A stretch of 64,000 bases of DNA from Thioclava nitratireducens. Lineage in GTDB: Bacteria; Pseudomonadota; Alphaproteobacteria; Rhodobacterales; Rhodobacteraceae. Under the pieces are notes generated by a model. The model was not told the origin of the DNA. It searched no databases and saw nothing but the letters and a program-made list of their open reading frames with translations. A program made the position numbers and the translations under genes. Below, piece after piece: positions 62,362-64,000 of the stretch. The stretch spans positions 1,648,501 through 1,712,500 of the forward strand of contig NZ_CP019437.1 in NCBI RefSeq assembly GCF_001940525.2, written 5' to 3'. Within the stretch, counting starts at the first letter, position 1; the number at the start of each line of letters is the position of its first letter.

Positions 62362-63273
62362 ATGGGTGATCAGACACAGGGGTGCCGCGGCAAGGCAGGT
62401 ATCTGGGCAGGTATTACGGGGATCGTGGTCACCGTTTTCCTGATGGTTGTGGCGCATGAGCCCTTCTTCGTGGCGCTCTTCCTTGGCCTGATGACCTTCC
62501 TGCTGTTCGGCGCCTTCCTGATCTGGGCGTTCTGCTCCGAGCATGGGGTTCAAGGCGAGGCGGACGGCACCGGGGCGTCGGACGAGGGCTCCGAGATCCC
62601 CGAAAGCCCCGTTGAGAGCTTCAACGCGTCGTCTCCCGAAGGTGTTGCCGCGCAAGCGCAGGCGGCGGCGGCGTCTCCGACGCCCGTAGCCGAGCGCGAG
62701 GTGGAGCGCGCCGACGCGGTCGCGCCGAAAGACGAGGCGGCCACGCCCGAGGCCGACAGGCCCGAGCCCGGCCCGACAACCAAGCCCGCGACGGACGAAG
62801 CCGAGGCGGAAGAGCCGAAAGCTGAGCCTGCAGCGGAAGAGGCTGCGGCAGAGGCCGAAGCTGAGCCGAAAGCGGACGCGCCGGAGCCCGAGAGCGAGGA
62901 TGCGACCCCGCTCTCCGCGATGTCGGCGCAGGTCGCGGACACGTCCTCTTCCGGTGCCGGGGGCCAACCCGAGGCCGCCGAAGGCGCCGGCAAGAAGCCG
63001 CGCGGGCTCAAGCAGCCGCGCAAGGCTGGGGCCGACGATCTAAAGAAGATCGAAGGCGTCGGGCCGAAGCTCGAAGAGACGCTGAACGGCTGGGGCATTT
63101 ACCATTTCGACCAAATCGCGAAATGGAGCCCCGAAGAGATTGCCTATGCGGACCAGAACGTGCCGCGTTTCAAGGGCCGCTGCACCCGCGACAAGTGGGT
63201 CAGCCAGGCGAAAATCATCGTCGAGGAAGGCATGGATGCGTTCCTCGAACGGGCGAAGACGAACGATTACTGA
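62362..63273 (+). CDS. Membrane protein with NuoE-type C-terminal helix-hairpin-helix domain
   Basis: 303 residues. Two hydrophobic segments near the start (GIWAGITGIVVTVFLMVVA and FVALFLGLMTFLLFGAFLIW), a long acidic Ala/Glu/Pro linker, and a C-terminal domain [36 protein letters not shown] that closely mirrors the NuoE tail. GGAGAGACGGGA precedes the ATG at 62362. It sits in the nuo operon and may be an accessory complex I factor; function unknown. Confidence 0.8.
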   Translation: MGDQTQGCRGKAGIWAGITGIVVTVFLMVVAHEPFFVALFLGLMTFLLFGAFLIWAFCSEHGVQGEADGTGASDEGSEIPESPVESFNASSPEGVAAQAQAAAASPTPVAEREVERADAVAPKDEAATPEADRPEPGPTTKPATDEAEAEEPKAEPAAEEAAAEAEAEPKADAPEPESEDATPLSAMSAQVADTSSSGAGGQPEAAEGAGKKPRGLKQPRKAGADDLKKIEGVGPKLEETLNGWGIYHFDQIAKWSPEEIAYADQNVPRFKGRCTRDKWVSQAKIIVEEGMDAFLERAKTNDY

Positions 63274-63283
63274 GCGGGGGTGA

Positions 63284-63499
63284 ATGAGCCAGATCGACGA
63301 GCACGACAGGGCGTTGGGGCGTAGGGCCGCCCTTATCATCGCCGTCGCCACGATCCTCTGGCTCCTCCTGCAATGGATCGGAAAACAACAGGGCTGGTCG
63401 GCGCAGGTCGCGCTGATCGGCGATCTCGCGGCAATAGCCGCCTATATCTACGCGCTGGCACTCGTCTGGCGCATCTGGCGCCGGAAAGCCGGCAAGTGA
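63284..63499 (+). CDS. DUF5337 small membrane protein in the nuo operon
   Basis: 71 residues, two transmembrane helices ([19 protein letters not shown] and [19 protein letters not shown]), basic end (RIWRRKAGK). Small genes of this type occur between nuoE and nuoF in Rhodobacter-like genomes. GCGGGGGTGA precedes the ATG; 10 bases after the previous gene. Function unknown. Confidence 0.75.
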   Translation: MSQIDEHDRALGRRAALIIAVATILWLLLQWIGKQQGWSAQVALIGDLAAIAAYIYALALVWRIWRRKAGK

Positions 63500-63509
63500 G
63501 GGAAGCGAT

Positions 63510-64000
63510 ATGCTGAAGGATCAAGACCGGATCTTCACCAATCTCTACGGGATGCATGACCGCTCTCTGCAGGGCGCGAAGATGCGCGGGCATTGGGACG
63601 GCACTGGCGAGATCCTGTCGAAAGGCAAGGATTGGATCATCGAGCAAGTGAAGGCCTCCGGCCTGCGCGGGCGCGGTGGGGCAGGCTTCCCGACAGGTCT
63701 CAAGTGGTCCTTCATGCCGAAGGAAAGCGATGGGCGTCCCGCCTTCCTCGCGATCAATGCCGACGAATCCGAGCCCGCGACCTGCAAGGACCGCGAAATC
63801 ATGCGCCACGATCCGCATACGCTGGTCGAAGGCGCGCTGATCGCCGGTTTCGCGATGGGCGCCGCGGCGGCGTATATCTACATCCGCGGCGAATATGTGC
63901 GCGAGAAAGAGGCGCTGCAGCGCGCGATCGACGAAGCCTATGAAGACGGGCTGATCGGCAAGAACGCCTGCGGCTCCGGCTATGATTACGACGTCTACCT
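63510..64000 (+). CDS. nuoF: NADH-quinone oxidoreductase subunit F (3' end outside window)
   Basis: About 163 residues are visible. N-terminal part of the 51-kDa flavoprotein: [21 protein letters not shown] (the FMN/NADH-site glycine-rich loop, near residues 51-71), then [14 protein letters not shown] near 85-98 and the YIYIRGEY motif. In the usual sequence the segment reads EPGTCKDR; here Gly is Ala. The remainder, with the 4Fe-4S ligands, lies beyond position 64000. GTGAGGGAAGCG precedes the ATG. Confidence 0.94.
   Translation, partial: MLKDQDRIFTNLYGMHDRSLQGAKMRGHWDGTGEILSKGKDWIIEQVKASGLRGRGGAGFPTGLKWSFMPKESDGRPAFLAINADESEPATCKDREIMRHDPHTLVEGALIAGFAMGAAAAYIYIRGEYVREKEALQRAIDEAYEDGLIGKNACGSGYDYDVY

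Overview
The window is a GC-rich chromosome segment from an alphaproteobacterium, almost certainly of the Rhodobacterales/Rhodobacteraceae. Supporting signs are a nuo operon with an elongated NuoE, a NuoE-tail paralogue and a DUF5337 gene before nuoF; a DUF1127 gene followed by tandem anti-Shine-Dalgarno stem-loops (CcsR/'cuckoo' RNA type); a free-standing Hint-domain protein; and a leucine-degradation (liu) operon. The genus cannot be fixed by reading alone. There are no rRNA or tRNA genes, CRISPR arrays, phage genes or insertion sequences that I can see. Genes are densely packed, often with 4-base ATGA/TGATG overlaps.

Layout. 1-9.5 kb: partial GST, alpha/beta hydrolase, metZ, folE2, uvrD/pcrA, divergent mntH/mntR with a palindromic operator, rlmJ. 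9.6-10.35 kb: ten stem-loops, all with the same CU-rich loop on the minus strand, downstream of a DUF1127 gene. 10.7-11.8 kb: mrp. 12.0-22.7 kb: division and cell-wall (dcw) cluster mraZ-rsmH-ftsL-ftsI-murE-murF-mraY-[secreted protein]-murD, with a three-repeat MraZ box and a long leader that contains a terminator hairpin. The cluster stops after murD. 23.1-34.2 kb: Tad (Flp) pilus locus: pilin, cpaB, tadG-like, two tadE-like, short cpaE, cpaF, tadB, tadC, LuxR-type regulator, cpaA, Sel1/peptidoglycan-binding protein; no secretin gene. 34.2-49.7 kb: mixed metabolism: galE, M29 aminopeptidase, two small secreted proteins, Hint protein, class-I amidotransferase, D-lyxose isomerase-like cupin, AlkD-like protein, glmS-glmU, gph, Tet-type MFS, DegT aminotransferase, ornithine-cyclodeaminase-like and DadA-like genes. 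49.8-58.0 kb: liu operon (liuA, two LprI-like genes, liuB, liuD, a GST, liuE, liuC) under a promoter covered by a palindrome. 58.2-64 kb: nuoA-E, an extra gene, a DUF5337 gene and the start of nuoF.

How the parts work together. The dcw genes make lipid-linked peptidoglycan precursors and septal synthase parts under probable MraZ self-control. glmS/glmU supply UDP-GlcNAc to the same pathway. The Tad genes form a pilus assembly machine with its own regulator. The liu genes convert isovaleryl-CoA to acetyl-CoA and acetoacetate. The nuo genes feed the respiratory chain. The most unusual object is the RNA array at 9601-10130. Its ten stems have unrelated sequences but are all self-complementary, while a 13-base loop core is identical in all ten: a repeat maintained as RNA structure rather than as protein.
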